57,552 bases of DNA from Granulicatella sp. WM01 (GCF_004570605.1 NZ_SPPB01000005.1:1-57552); one strand, 5' to 3'. Counted from the stretch's first letter, positions 38,681-47,211 are shown. The notes: generated by a model not told the origin, from the letters alone. Program-made: numbers and translations.

Positions 38681-38740
38681 GATATGTTTAAAATTGTGAG
38701 AAATCAACATTTATAAGCGTTGATTTCTCGCAATTTTTAT
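38681..38740 (+). terminator. Terminator, copy 2 of the sequence at 29311
   Basis: AATTGTGAGAAATCAAC (38692-38708) pairs with GTTGATTTCTCGCAATT (38719-38735), followed by T's. The shared flank GATATGTTTAAAA shows it is a copy of the terminator upstream of purL rather than an independent hairpin. Confidence 0.85.
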
Positions 38741-38926
38741 TTTTTCTCGTCCATATTGTATAAAGTCAAATAGAGTAAATAGTAACATGAGATATAGTAT
38801 TCAAGTCCATCATGTGTAAGATAAGAAGGTATCATGTATTTAGGTTTGTAAAAAGGAATAAAAAGAGAAAATAAATGTCATTAACCCAATATTTAAATAA
38901 AAAATTGAAAAATGTATAGATATGTA

Positions 38927-38955
38927 TTGTAAATTTATGTAAATGGTAGTAGAAT
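38927..38955 (+). promoter_or_regulatory. Promoter of the leader peptide and ABC exporter operon
   Basis: TTGTAA (38927-38932), 17-bp spacer, TAGAAT (38950-38955), about 48 nt before the leader start codon. Confidence 0.6.
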
Positions 38956-38988
38956 AATGATTAGTTAAGTAAGCAACGAGAATGAAAG

Positions 38989-39197
38989 AAAGGAGAATGT
39001 ATTATGCAATGTATAGTAGAGAGTATTAGACAGAACATCTCCTTTGTTAATCGTTTGCAATGGCGATAAATGAATAAAGAATAGATTTTTATAGCGTAGA
39101 TAATCTATATTTGAAGCAGGAGATGTGACTTATCATAAGTATAGTTAAGTGTATTTGATGAGTCTTGCTCAAGTATATGGATTATCTATTTTTTTGC
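38989..39197 (+). promoter_or_regulatory. Putative ribosome-mediated attenuator
   Basis: Three competing pairings can be drawn. The leader's ribosome site AAAGGAGA (38989-38996) pairs with TCTCCTTT (39038-39045) inside the leader. The overlapping ACATCTCCT (39035-39043) instead pairs with AGGAGATGT (39118-39126). TAGATAATCTATAT (39097-39110) pairs with ATATGGATTATCTA (39175-39188) before seven T's, making a terminator whose loop contains the 39118 arm. A ribosome stalled in the leader would free the 39118 arm and change the fold. A second GGAGG and about 200 nt follow before the first exporter gene. Confidence 0.6.
39004..39069 (+). CDS. Leader peptide (21 aa) upstream of the multidrug exporter
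   Basis: ATG 39004 is preceded by AAAGGAG with an ideal 8-nt gap and opens a 21-residue frame (MQCIVESIRQ ... RLQWR) ended by TAA. It is too short for a stable enzyme and stands 331 nt before the ABC genes. Its own codons contain one arm of an RNA hairpin, so ribosome position would decide which structure forms. I infer a regulatory upstream ORF like BmrB before bmrCD in Bacillus; the peptide sequence itself is not one I recognise. Confidence 0.65.
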   Translation: MQCIVESIRQNISFVNRLQWR

Positions 39198-39400
39198 GTA
39201 TAATTTGTTATATGATAAGGAGGTTGTTATATTAAAAAATGTAAGATTATAATCAAAAATAGCATTGGAGATTTGAAAGGAAAATGGGAAAGGGAAATTT
39301 TCTAGTTGCAACTTGACGCAATATATTAGGGCAACACAAAATGTTGTGCAAAAAATAAAGATATATTTATGTAAGGTATCTTAATTAGATAGGAGGACTT

Positions 39401-41125
39401 ATGTTTAGGAGTTTATGGAAATATATTAAAAATAAAAAATATATTTATGTAATGATTATTATTGCTTTATTTGTGGATTTTGGCTTATCCATTTTACCCA
39501 CTCGAATTATTCAACATATTGTTGATGAAATTTCTATGAAAACATTGACACACTCTGAATTATTATTGTATATCGTTGTATTAATTGTATCAGCTATTAC
39601 AGTTTATGGATCTAGTTTTTTCTGGAACAATACGTTGTTTAAAGAGGCAGATACATTTGGGCATCAGTTAAGAGTGAAACTTTTTGCTAAATTAGTTGGT
39701 ATGCGTACACCTTTCTATCATAAATTTCGTTCAGGTGATATGTTGACTCGTTTTACAAGTGATATTAGAAGTTTAACAGATTTGATTGGTTATGGGTTAA
39801 TGAGTATACTGATGTCTATAGCAACTTTAGTATTTGTCATTCCAACAATGCTATGGATGAACTGGTTAATAACCACTTTATCTCTAATTCCTCTAATTAC
39901 TTTTGGTATATTATTCCATTTTTTAGGGAAACGACAAGAGATGTTAGTGAGTGAGTCACGAGATGCTGTAGCGAGTTTATCAGATGAAGTTCTTGAAGTA
40001 GTTGAAGGAGTACGTGTAATGAGAGCGTATTCTCAAAAAGAAGCTGCTAAATCTCAATTTCAACAAAAAACAGCAAAATTGAGAGAAAAGTCAAATCGTA
40101 TTATTCGTTTGCAAGGTGCTTATGGGCGAATTGCTAATGTTATGTTAGCATTAAGTACCATTATTGTGCTTGGGCTAGGGGGATATTATTTAAATCATGG
40201 TTTGATTAGTTTAGGGCAAATTGTCGCCTTACAATTATTTTTATTCATGTTACTAGATCCAATATGGATATTGTCTGATATTATGTTGGTGTATCAAATG
40301 GCAAAAGTATCATTCAATAAAATAGAGGAATTATTACAAACAGATGATGATATGACTGAGGATGGAACGGAAGTGCTGCAATCGGCTGAGGAAATTACAT
40401 TTGATGATTATAATTTTACATACGATAAATCGGATAAATTAGTATTAGAAAATATTAATCTAACACTTCGTAAAGGGCAAACTTTAGGAGTAGTTGGTAA
40501 AACTGGAAGCGGGAAAACAACTTTTGTTAGACAATTATTGATGCAATATCCTATTGGAAGTGGGAAATTGCTCATCAATCAAAAACCACTTCAGGACTAT
40601 CAGCGGAATTCTATTGAGAAATTGGTCGCTTATGTCCCACAAGAACATACTCTATTTTCTCGTAGCGTTTATGAAAATTTACTTATTGGAAAATCAGATG
40701 CTGATATGATTGAAATAGCAGCGGCAATTGAATCAGCTGCCTTTACAGAGGATTTAGAGCGTATGGAACAAGGTATTGATACATTAATTGGAGAAAAAGG
40801 TGTATCTATTTCAGGAGGGCAAAAGCAACGCATTTCGATGTCACGTGCATTTATTAAAGATGCAGAAATTTTAATTTTAGATGATTCACTGTCTGCAGTT
40901 GATGCGAAAACGGAGCGTCGTATTATTGATAATATTCAAGCAATACGTCAACAAAAAACAACAATCATTGTAACACATCGTTTATCTTCTGTAAGTCATG
41001 CCGATTGGATTATTGTTTTAGAAAATGGAAAAATCAGTGAAGAGGGAACTCCGGATATGTTAATTGCACAAAGAGGGTGGTATTTTGAACAATATGAAAG
41101 ACAACAGTTGGAAGGAGGAGAATAA
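39401..41125 (+). CDS. Heterodimeric ABC exporter subunit with degenerate ATP site (BmrC/LmrC/PatA-like)
   Basis: A 574-aa half-transporter: six membrane helices (about 20-300), then a nucleotide-binding domain with Walker A GVVGKTGSGKTTF near 365, signature SISGGQKQR and Walker B ILILDDSLSAVD. The Asp in place of the catalytic Glu after Walker B is the mark of the non-catalytic half in heterodimeric exporters. Such pairs (BmrCD, LmrCD, PatAB) pump out drugs and dyes. TAGGAGG precedes the ATG. Its stop overlaps the next start by one base (TAATG), so the two halves are made together. Confidence 0.9.
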   Translation: MFRSLWKYIKNKKYIYVMIIIALFVDFGLSILPTRIIQHIVDEISMKTLTHSELLLYIVVLIVSAITVYGSSFFWNNTLFKEADTFGHQLRVKLFAKLVGMRTPFYHKFRSGDMLTRFTSDIRSLTDLIGYGLMSILMSIATLVFVIPTMLWMNWLITTLSLIPLITFGILFHFLGKRQEMLVSESRDAVASLSDEVLEVVEGVRVMRAYSQKEAAKSQFQQKTAKLREKSNRIIRLQGAYGRIANVMLALSTIIVLGLGGYYLNHGLISLGQIVALQLFLFMLLDPIWILSDIMLVYQMAKVSFNKIEELLQTDDDMTEDGTEVLQSAEEITFDDYNFTYDKSDKLVLENINLTLRKGQTLGVVGKTGSGKTTFVRQLLMQYPIGSGKLLINQKPLQDYQRNSIEKLVAYVPQEHTLFSRSVYENLLIGKSDADMIEIAAAIESAAFTEDLERMEQGIDTLIGEKGVSISGGQKQRISMSRAFIKDAEILILDDSLSAVDAKTERRIIDNIQAIRQQKTTIIVTHRLSSVSHADWIIVLENGKISEEGTPDMLIAQRGWYFEQYERQQLEGGE

Positions 41126-42870
41126 TGAAAATTACAAAACGCTTAATAAGCTATATTCGCGTCGTGAAAAAAGAATTTTGTTTAGGTACCATCTTACTTT
41201 TTGTATCAGTTTTGGGGATACAACTAGCACCTTTAATTATTCGGTATATTGTTGATGAGTTATTGACACCGATTTTGCAACAAAATTCAGTTGTTTTAGG
41301 CACTTTATTAATGTTTAGTGCTTTGTATATAGGTGTCGTGTTAGTATCTAATGTCATTGGCTATGTGTCTAGCATATTATTAATGGATTGTGCTAATCGT
41401 ATAGCGGAACATTTGAGAAATGAAACTTATGATAAAATGCAAACATTGCCTATTTCTTATTTTGATGATAAGCCTGCTGGAAAAATTTCATCTCGCATAG
41501 TGAATAATACAGAAACATTACGTTCTAATTTCTACGTGACGTTATCGTCGCAAATGCTATTAAATGCTACTATTGTTGTTATTATTTATACGATTATATT
41601 TATATTAAATATTTGGGTGGGCTTAATTCTTTTGTTATTAATACCTATATTATATGTATGGCAAAAAGTATTTAGCAAAAAAACAATAAAAGCATTGAAT
41701 GATTATTATGAATTTGAAAGTGAAATTAATACTCAAGTTAATGAAGTCATGCAGGGAAGTGCCGTTTTACAGCTGTTTCATCAAGAAAAAGCGACGTTCA
41801 ATAGATTTGAAAACTCTTCAGAAAAAATGTTGAGTTCACAAAAAGCATTTATTAAAATCCATTCGATTTTATCGTGGAGCTTGGTTGAGTTAATAAAACG
41901 TTTCGTACTGACTGGATTAATTGCCTATATTGGATACCAGTATTTAGGTGGCATGTTAGATGCATCTATTGGATTACTATTTGCCTATGTTAATTATGTA
42001 GAACGTTTATTTAGCACCATAGGGAATATGGTTAGACTACTGCCTATTATGCAACAGTCACTAGCAACTGGAAGACGTGTGTTTGAATTGTTAGATGCCC
42101 CTAGTCAAACCGACAGCACAATTCCTTTACAATCACGAGATGGCGTAGTGATTTTCGATAGAGTGTCCTTTGGATATAATCCAGAGCATCTGGTGTTAAA
42201 AGATATTACATTTAAAGCAAATAAAGGAGAAACAATCGCTTTAGTTGGACACACTGGTTCAGGAAAAAGTTCGATCATTAATTTGTTATTCCGTTTCTAT
42301 GATGCTCAACAAGGTCATATATATATTGACGGGCAAGACATTCAACAGTACAATCGAGAAAGTGTACGAGCAGATATGGGTATCGTGTTGCAAGATCCGT
42401 ATTTATTTACTGGTACAGTAAAAAGTAATATAACTATGAATAACAAAGAAATTACAGAAGATCAAGCTATGGAGGCATTAATTAAAGTTGGTGGATCTGA
42501 AATGTTGAGTCGTTTCAGTAAAGGAATAGAAGAGCCTGTTGTTGAGAAAGGGAATACCTTTTCAAGTGGAGAGCGGCAACTTATTTCTTTTGCAAGAACA
42601 TTAGCAAGTAATCCAAAAATATTAATTTTAGATGAAGCAACCTCACATATTGATACGGAAACAGAGAATATTATTCAACATGCCATGGATGTTGTAAAAC
42701 AAGGGAGAACAACATTCATTATTGCACACCGTTTGTCAACTATTCAAAATGCTGATTGCATTTTAGTCTTACATGAAGGGTGTATTGTTGAACGAGGAAC
42801 ACATCAAGAATTATTAACATTAAATGGAAAATATGCTGAAATGTATCGTATGCAGCAAAAAATAGCATAA
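41125..42870 (+). CDS. Heterodimeric ABC exporter subunit with canonical ATP site (BmrD/LmrD/PatB-like)
   Basis: A 581-aa half-transporter with six helices and a full catalytic nucleotide-binding domain: Walker A LVGHTGSGKSSI near 373, Walker B ILILDEATSHIDTETE and H-loop IIAHRLSTIQ. Its signature FSSGERQLISF keeps SSGE where the partner has SGGQ. It complements the degenerate half encoded just upstream. Drug efflux is the usual role; the leader-peptide attenuator in front fits induction by ribosome-targeting compounds, which is inference. Confidence 0.92.
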   Translation: MKITKRLISYIRVVKKEFCLGTILLFVSVLGIQLAPLIIRYIVDELLTPILQQNSVVLGTLLMFSALYIGVVLVSNVIGYVSSILLMDCANRIAEHLRNETYDKMQTLPISYFDDKPAGKISSRIVNNTETLRSNFYVTLSSQMLLNATIVVIIYTIIFILNIWVGLILLLLIPILYVWQKVFSKKTIKALNDYYEFESEINTQVNEVMQGSAVLQLFHQEKATFNRFENSSEKMLSSQKAFIKIHSILSWSLVELIKRFVLTGLIAYIGYQYLGGMLDASIGLLFAYVNYVERLFSTIGNMVRLLPIMQQSLATGRRVFELLDAPSQTDSTIPLQSRDGVVIFDRVSFGYNPEHLVLKDITFKANKGETIALVGHTGSGKSSIINLLFRFYDAQQGHIYIDGQDIQQYNRESVRADMGIVLQDPYLFTGTVKSNITMNNKEITEDQAMEALIKVGGSEMLSRFSKGIEEPVVEKGNTFSSGERQLISFARTLASNPKILILDEATSHIDTETENIIQHAMDVVKQGRTTFIIAHRLSTIQNADCILVLHEGCIVERGTHQELLTLNGKYAEMYRMQQKIA

Positions 42871-42912
42871 AATATGTGAACATAAAGATATTTTAGACGA
42901 TACAGTTGAGTC

Positions 42913-43042
42913 AATAGGGACTGGGAAAAATGTCTTAACAATAAAAAACGCTTATAATGACGTTATCAGAAACATTGATTTTAAGCAGTTCTCAAATTTT
43001 AATCGAAAGAATAAAATTTTAGTTTTTTCCCAGTCCCTATTT
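42913..43042. repeat. 130-bp element with 18-bp terminal inverted repeats
   Basis: AATAGGGACTGGGAAAAA starts at 42913 and its complement TTTTTCCCAGTCCCTATT ends at about 43042. The ~95 nt between contain no gene. GGGACTGGGA-type elements recur in lactic-acid bacterial genomes as I remember; only this copy is in the window. It may also serve as a terminator of the exporter operon. Confidence 0.65.
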
Positions 43043-43374
43043 TTTGTATAAAAAAGAAAATTTTTTCGTTATGAGTGTTAAATTAAGCAATATATGATTA
43101 TTTTGCTTGAGATAAATAGAATGGTTAGTATATAGTAAGTTTCGTAGGAATACATATTTATTAAGAAAAGAGATTTTTAGTTTTGTTCTCTATTTTTTTA
43201 AGATGTGTGCACTAATAGATAGAGGCGTTAAATTTTAAATACTATTGGTAAAAAATCGTGTTGGGAAAATGCCAACACGATTTTTTGTACACTTGATTAA
43301 AGGTATTTATAAAGGATAGATATTGTTTGGAATAAAGTGAAATCTTAGATTATAGATAGTATTATCGTTAAATA
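43043..43374. other. Boundary region between chromosome and phage-derived element
   Basis: AT-rich with no gene. It contains the terminator at 43251-43285. I could not identify an attachment-site repeat or a tRNA here. Confidence 0.5.
43251..43285. terminator. Bidirectional terminator beside the phage-derived element
   Basis: AAAAATCGTGTTGG (43251-43264) pairs perfectly with CCAACACGATTTTT (43272-43285). Confidence 0.8.
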
Positions 43375-44025
43375 CTAGGCGTACATGTTGAGGTGACAAT
43401 TGCTCAAAATTTTCTTCAGGTCAATGTTATCTACTTCAAAATTTTTTACTGTATGCCATGCTTGTAAACTAGAAAAACCATAATTAAATGTTAAAAAGTT
43501 GACTAAACGCATACGTAATGCAGCATAACTCATTTGAAATTCGTGACATAGACTTTTAAAATTCATGCTTAAATTAATATGATATTCTAAAGCATCATCA
43601 TTTGCCATCAATAGACTAGCCCCTATATTTGCTTCTAATTCTTTTGGAATGTCTTGTTGAGTGTAACTAGATTTATCGACTAATTCCGCAAAAAATTGTG
43701 TGCCGTCTAAATAATGTCCTAAGATAAAATGATTAATTTCATGTGCAATAGAATAATTGATACGCCCAATATTTGTTGAATTTCCGTTGTAACAAATAAT
43801 TGCGGAATTATCAACTATTGTGATATTAGCCCAAAATTTCTTTTGGCTAATTCTCCCCATTGAAAGTTTGTGAATTTCAAAATCATAAACTTCAATGCAG
43901 TATTGTTGATAGTGAAAGTGCCTTAAACTTTCGAGTGGGAGATTAAAGTATTCAGCAACAGTATACATAAACTCATGTACCTTGATAGATATTTTTTCAT
44001 AAATATGTTCAATCTTATTATTCAA
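43375..44025 (-). CDS. ImmA/IrrE-family metallopeptidase
   Basis: A 216-aa protein with the zinc-protease motif HEINH at 95-99 (YSIAHEINHFILGHYLDG) and a following acidic/helical part (ELEANIGASLLMAND). Phage and ICE ImmA-type enzymes inactivate the neighbouring repressor upon DNA damage and so switch on the element. It is cotranscribed with the XRE repressor gene located 26 nt upstream on the minus strand. The pair is the usual anti-repressor/repressor module. Confidence 0.88.
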   Translation of the reverse strand: MNNKIEHIYEKISIKVHEFMYTVAEYFNLPLESLRHFHYQQYCIEVYDFEIHKLSMGRISQKKFWANITIVDNSAIICYNGNSTNIGRINYSIAHEINHFILGHYLDGTQFFAELVDKSSYTQQDIPKELEANIGASLLMANDDALEYHINLSMNFKSLCHEFQMSYAALRMRLVNFLTFNYGFSSLQAWHTVKNFEVDNIDLKKILSNCHLNMYA

Positions 44026-44051
44026 GTTGTTTCCCCATTTACATTGCCTAT

Positions 44052-44384
44052 TTATTTTTTTGATTTTTTTGCTCTAATACGTTCAGCAATAAATCTACTC
44101 ATTGCTGCCATTTCTTCTTCAAATTCTCTTTTTTCACTATCAGTTAAATCAGAAGTGTCTACGCGGAAAAATTGTGCATAGGTTTGGTGTGTACTTGAGT
44201 GTTCTCTGCCGAGTAAGTAGTCTGTAGACACATTGAAAAAGTCTGCAACTGCTTGAATTTTGTCTATAGATGGTTTTACTTTTTTCCAGCCATAAATTGA
44301 CTTTTCGGCAAAACCAAGAGAAGTCGCCAAGTCACTTAGGGAAATGCCACGTTTATCTGCTAATTCTTTTAAACGTTCAAACAT
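44052..44384 (-). CDS. XRE-family repressor (CI-like)
   Basis: A 110-aa protein with an N-terminal helix-turn-helix (SLSDLATSLGFAEKSIYGWKK, about 15-35) followed by VSTDYLLGREH, the usual end of an XRE DNA-binding domain, and a charged C-terminal helix ending RAKKSKK. No LexA-type autoprotease domain is present, in keeping with the adjacent ImmA-type protease. I start at ATG 44384 (MFERLKELADKRG); the frame extends upstream without a ribosome site. It probably binds the inverted repeats at 44448-44595. Confidence 0.88.
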   Translation of the reverse strand: MFERLKELADKRGISLSDLATSLGFAEKSIYGWKKVKPSIDKIQAVADFFNVSTDYLLGREHSSTHQTYAQFFRVDTSDLTDSEKREFEEEMAAMSRFIAERIRAKKSKK

Positions 44385-44412
44385 GAATGAATCAACCTTT
44401 CTTTTTAAAAGT

Positions 44413-44440
44413 ATTATATTTTGAACTTTTCTATTGACAA
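44413..44440 (-). promoter_or_regulatory. Promoter of the repressor-protease pair
   Basis: On the minus strand TTGTCA (44440-44435), 16-bp spacer, TATAAT (44418-44413). Confidence 0.75.
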
Positions 44441-44462
44441 AAGGTATAAAATATTGTACTAT
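44434..44462 (+). promoter_or_regulatory. Divergent rightward promoter, overlapping -35
   Basis: TTGACA (44434-44439), 17-bp spacer, TACTAT (44457-44462). Its -35 overlaps the -35 of the leftward repressor promoter, and its -10 lies within the inverted repeat at 44448-44462. Confidence 0.6.
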
Positions 44463-44595
44463 ACATAGTGTCATACGAAATAGCTAAAAAAGTTAAATAT
44501 ATATTGAAATAGAGTAAAGATAGTTATTAAAATATGGTTTAACTTTATCTTGATAGTACAATATTTTGTAAATTTTGTCAATCGTTTTAGCTATT
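44448..44595. promoter_or_regulatory. Interleaved inverted operators
   Basis: AAAATATTGTACTAT (44448-44462) recurs as its exact complement at 44553-44567, and AATAGCTAAAA (44479-44489) recurs as its exact complement at 44585-44595. The order is A, B, A', B', about 90-100 bp apart, so the two control regions carry the same pair of sites in flipped orientation. These are likely sites for the XRE repressor and a second regulator. Confidence 0.65.
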
Positions 44596-44603
44596 CATAT
44601 ATA
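44575..44603 (+). promoter_or_regulatory. Rightward early promoter
   Basis: TTGTCA (44575-44580), 17-bp spacer, TATATA (44598-44603), overlapping the operator at 44585-44595. It would drive the genes from 44750 on. Confidence 0.6.
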
Positions 44604-44749
44604 TTTGTAGTATAAATAAAAATAGGTGGTGAGTGTGGGGAAAACTATTATATGGACAATAAACTATAGAAATTAGATGTTTTATATAAAATAGAGAAAA
44701 AGTGGAAATATAAATATAAAGTGTTATATAAGAGAAGGAGAGGGTAAAT

Positions 44750-45169
44750 ATGTCATTTCAAGTAAAAAGTCTGCACAATTATCATGTGCAAACACAAGAA
44801 GATTACTATGCTTTAATGCAAGAATTAGAGGAATTAGGGTATATGTGGACAAGTGAAGACGTTCCTACGACATTTAATTATTGGGAAATTCATAGAGAAA
44901 ATACGCTTATTGTTGTGAGAAAACAACATATAAAATGTGTTAATAAACTATGGTTTTCAAAAGTCTATCCAGATAAACCAATCAAAAGGTATTATGCAAC
45001 ATATTATGGAGAACATTTACATAGGACGGAAACACACTTAGGAAGATCATGTGTAGATGACTTATTGCATATTTCTAAAGTTGAAGATATTCATACTTTG
45101 CAAGAAATGAAGAAAATCATTGATCAATTGATTTTAGAGTACGAGCATTGTTTGGGAGGTACAAGATGA
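44750..45169 (+). CDS. Unknown early protein of the phage-derived element (139 aa)
   Basis: No family recognised. A soluble, Tyr/His-rich protein (NYWEIHRENTLIVVRKQHI, RYYATYYGEHLHRTETHLG), with GGAGAGGG before the ATG. First gene after the rightward promoter, coupled by ATGA overlap to the next. Position suggests an early regulatory or accessory role. Confidence 0.7.
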   Translation: MSFQVKSLHNYHVQTQEDYYALMQELEELGYMWTSEDVPTTFNYWEIHRENTLIVVRKQHIKCVNKLWFSKVYPDKPIKRYYATYYGEHLHRTETHLGRSCVDDLLHISKVEDIHTLQEMKKIIDQLILEYEHCLGGTR

Positions 45170-45366
45170 AAAACAGAAAAATCATTTTTTTAATTGGAGT
45201 TGTGTGTATTCTCATTAGTGCGTGGATATTTAGTGAGAAACCTAAACTATCGGTGCATTATAAGGCGTATTATTTAATACGTGATGAGAATGGGATTGTT
45301 TGGATAGGGGATAAACCGGGACAAAAACAAGCCATTTATGGTCGATGCTTGTGTGGGGAGGATTAA
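45166..45366 (+). CDS. Small single-span membrane protein (66 aa)
   Basis: Starts MKNRKIIFLIGVVCILISAWIF, one membrane helix with basic residues before it, then a ~40-residue extracytoplasmic part ending YGRCLCGED. GGAGG is 6 nt before ATG 45166; overlaps the previous gene by 4 nt. No family recognised. Confidence 0.65.
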   Translation: MKNRKIIFLIGVVCILISAWIFSEKPKLSVHYKAYYLIRDENGIVWIGDKPGQKQAIYGRCLCGED

Positions 45367-45657
45367 ATGGATAAAGAAGAATTGCAAGCCGTAAGGAATT
45401 TATGCTGTGCCGTTGTTGAACAGGCGATTATAGATTATAAGCAAGCGTTAAAATTTTTGTTGTTGGAGCAAGCTGTTGATTCTCATTTCCAATTGAAAGA
45501 TACTGAGAAAGAACAAGGCAATGAGCATTGGAGAATGAAACAAACATGTGAATATTTTTTTAGACATAATGAGTTGTGTCGATTAGTTGTGAGGTACAAT
45601 CCTCAAAAAGTGATACATCATATTAGAAAGCAGGTACTAGAGTTATGCGAAATGTAA
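45367..45657 (+). CDS. Unknown helical protein (96 aa)
   Basis: Begins directly after the preceding stop (GAGGATTAAATG). Predicted mostly helical with several cysteines (LCCAVVEQAI, KQTCEYFFRHNELC). Overlaps the next gene by 13 nt. No family recognised; part of the compact early operon. Confidence 0.65.
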   Translation: MDKEELQAVRNLCCAVVEQAIIDYKQALKFLLLEQAVDSHFQLKDTEKEQGNEHWRMKQTCEYFFRHNELCRLVVRYNPQKVIHHIRKQVLELCEM

Positions 45658-46091
45658 AGAAAGATTGGCGATACCACAATACAGAATTGTTATTAAGCAA
45701 ATATCGTTTATTAAAAAAACATTGTCAGACAATTGTTGAGGACTTGGAAATTTATGAAGATTCTGTCTATAATCTTGAAGAATTAACATTACATGCTTTG
45801 ATGAAACATAAAGTAAAAACGGCAAAAATGCTTGACTATTTTGAAAATGCTCTTGAAAGTTATCGAATATTATGCGTTAAAACAGAAACTGGAAAGAGAA
45901 GATTCAATATTGTTTATCATTTGTATATTAGTGGTATTCAGATGAGTCAAAAAGAGATTGCTGAATATTACAATATAGATAGAACAACAATTTTTCGTAA
46001 CCGACGGAAATTTATTCACGACCTTTCATTTGTATTGTGGGGACTTGATGAGTGCAGTACTAATAATTCGCTTAATGTTTTTATAGGATAA
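45645..46091 (+). CDS. ArpU/RinA-like late transcription regulator (148 aa)
   Basis: A helical N-terminal part is followed by a C-terminal helix-turn-helix of the sigma-70 region 4 kind: MSQKEIAEYYNIDRTTIFRNRRKF (about 104-127). Small proteins of this build close the early operon of Gram-positive siphophages and activate the late (structural/lysis) genes. The next structure is the 192-bp repeat array and then the tail genes, so it is the natural candidate for activating them. The family assignment is by pattern only. Confidence 0.7.
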   Translation: MRNVKKDWRYHNTELLLSKYRLLKKHCQTIVEDLEIYEDSVYNLEELTLHALMKHKVKTAKMLDYFENALESYRILCVKTETGKRRFNIVYHLYISGIQMSQKEIAEYYNIDRTTIFRNRRKFIHDLSFVLWGLDECSTNNSLNVFIG

Positions 46092-46129
46092 AGATTTGTA
46101 TGTTTTCGTAATATAAGAGAGGAAATACC

Positions 46130-46145
46130 TTAGAGCATGCTCTAA
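46130..46145. terminator. Short palindrome after the regulator gene
   Basis: TTAGAGC-AT-GCTCTAA, 16 bp, followed by TTTTC. It may end the early transcript. Confidence 0.5.
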
Positions 46146-46313
46146 TTTTCTTAGACGTAAACACTATAAATTCCACATAGAAAGGCTAAATGATTTAAAT
46201 TAAAATAAAAGAGTTCAGCCATCAAAAAATTAGGATATAGAATAGTTGAGGAAAAATTTTGTGCATTTTTCTATTATAAAAGAACGGTGTATGGTGCTGT
46301 ATTATTAGTGACT

Positions 46314-47081
46314 GCAACAAAAGTGCAACATGCAATAAGGTATACTGATAATGTAGGTAGGAAGTGCTAAATTTACTGTATGTATAATGTGCAGTGATGT
46401 CGGTACTTAGCTCCAATACTACACTTGTAGTACAATATATAGTACTTGTGCTATTAAGGGAATAGTAGTATAGGTAAGGTGCATAACTGAGAGGAAAGGG
46501 TTTATGCAACAAAAGTGCAACATGCAATAAGGTATACTGATAATGTAGGTAAGAAGTGCTAAATTTACTGTATGTATAATGTGCAGTGATGTCGGTGCTT
46601 AGCGCCAATACTACACTTGTAGTACAAGATATAGTACTTGTACTATTAAGGGAATAGCCGTATAGGTAAGGTGCATAACTGAGAGGAAAAGGTTTATGCA
46701 ACAAAAGTGCAACATGCAATAAGGTATACTGATAATATAGGTAGGAAGTGCTAAATTTACTGTATGTATAATGTGCAGTGATGTTGGTGCTTAGCGCCAA
46801 TACTACACTTGTAGTACAAGATATAGTACTTGTGCTATTAAGGGAATAGTAGTATAGGTAAGGTGCATAACTGAGAGGAAAGGGTTTATGCAACAAAAGT
46901 GCAACATGCAATAAGGTATACTGATAATGTAGGTAAGGAGTGCTAAATTTACTGTATGTATAATGTGCAGTGATGTTGGTTCGTAGACCAATATTACACT
47001 TAAAGTATGAAATATAATACTTTTTTTGTTGGTAACAGTATTGAAAGATAAAAAAGAGTGTTGTGTAACAAAGGTAAATAC
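46314..47081 (+). repeat. Four tandem 192-bp repeats
   Basis: GCAACAAAAGTGCAACATGC begins at 46314, 46506, 46698 and 46890, exactly 192 bp apart. Copies 1-3 are nearly identical over the full unit; copy 4 decays in its second half. Each unit holds TATAAT in a fixed place (46575-46580 in copy 2), GGTGCT/AGCGCC, ACTACA/TGTAGT and AGTACAAG/CTTGTACT hairpins. The array sits directly between the late-regulator gene and the tail operon. Confidence 0.9.
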
Positions 47082-47211
47082 TGTAAAGAGAAACAATGAG
47101 GTTTCTTTAATGTGTTTATATATACATTATAGATAGCGGTGAACTGTCCAAGCATTGAAGACATAAAAAGCTATGGAATTAGTAGTCGGACGACTTTAAA
47201 CATGGGGGAAT

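Larger units (their letters stand above)
46092..47211. other. 1.1-kb gap between regulator and tail genes, filled by repeats
   Basis: It contains the hairpin at 46130-46145, a leader of ~170 nt, the four 192-bp repeats and ~130 nt before the first structural gene. No protein gene is credible. A 229-codon frame on the minus strand exists only because 192 is a multiple of 3. Confidence 0.7.

Noticed and set aside
39221-39300. A ribosome site (AAGGAGG) followed by ATT and an open frame of about 24 codons
   Set aside because: ATT is a very rare start codon and the nearby ATG is followed at once by a stop. It may belong to the attenuator structure rather than to a gene.
46222-46911. A 229-codon open frame on the minus strand across the 192-bp repeats
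   Set aside because: The frame stays open because 192 is divisible by 3. Its product is a Ser/Thr/Tyr/Leu-rich repeat without ribosome site or plausible start, against the direction of all neighbouring genes.
46314-47081. CRISPR array
   Set aside because: The whole 192-bp unit is repeated, with no short-repeat/unique-spacer pattern and no cas genes.
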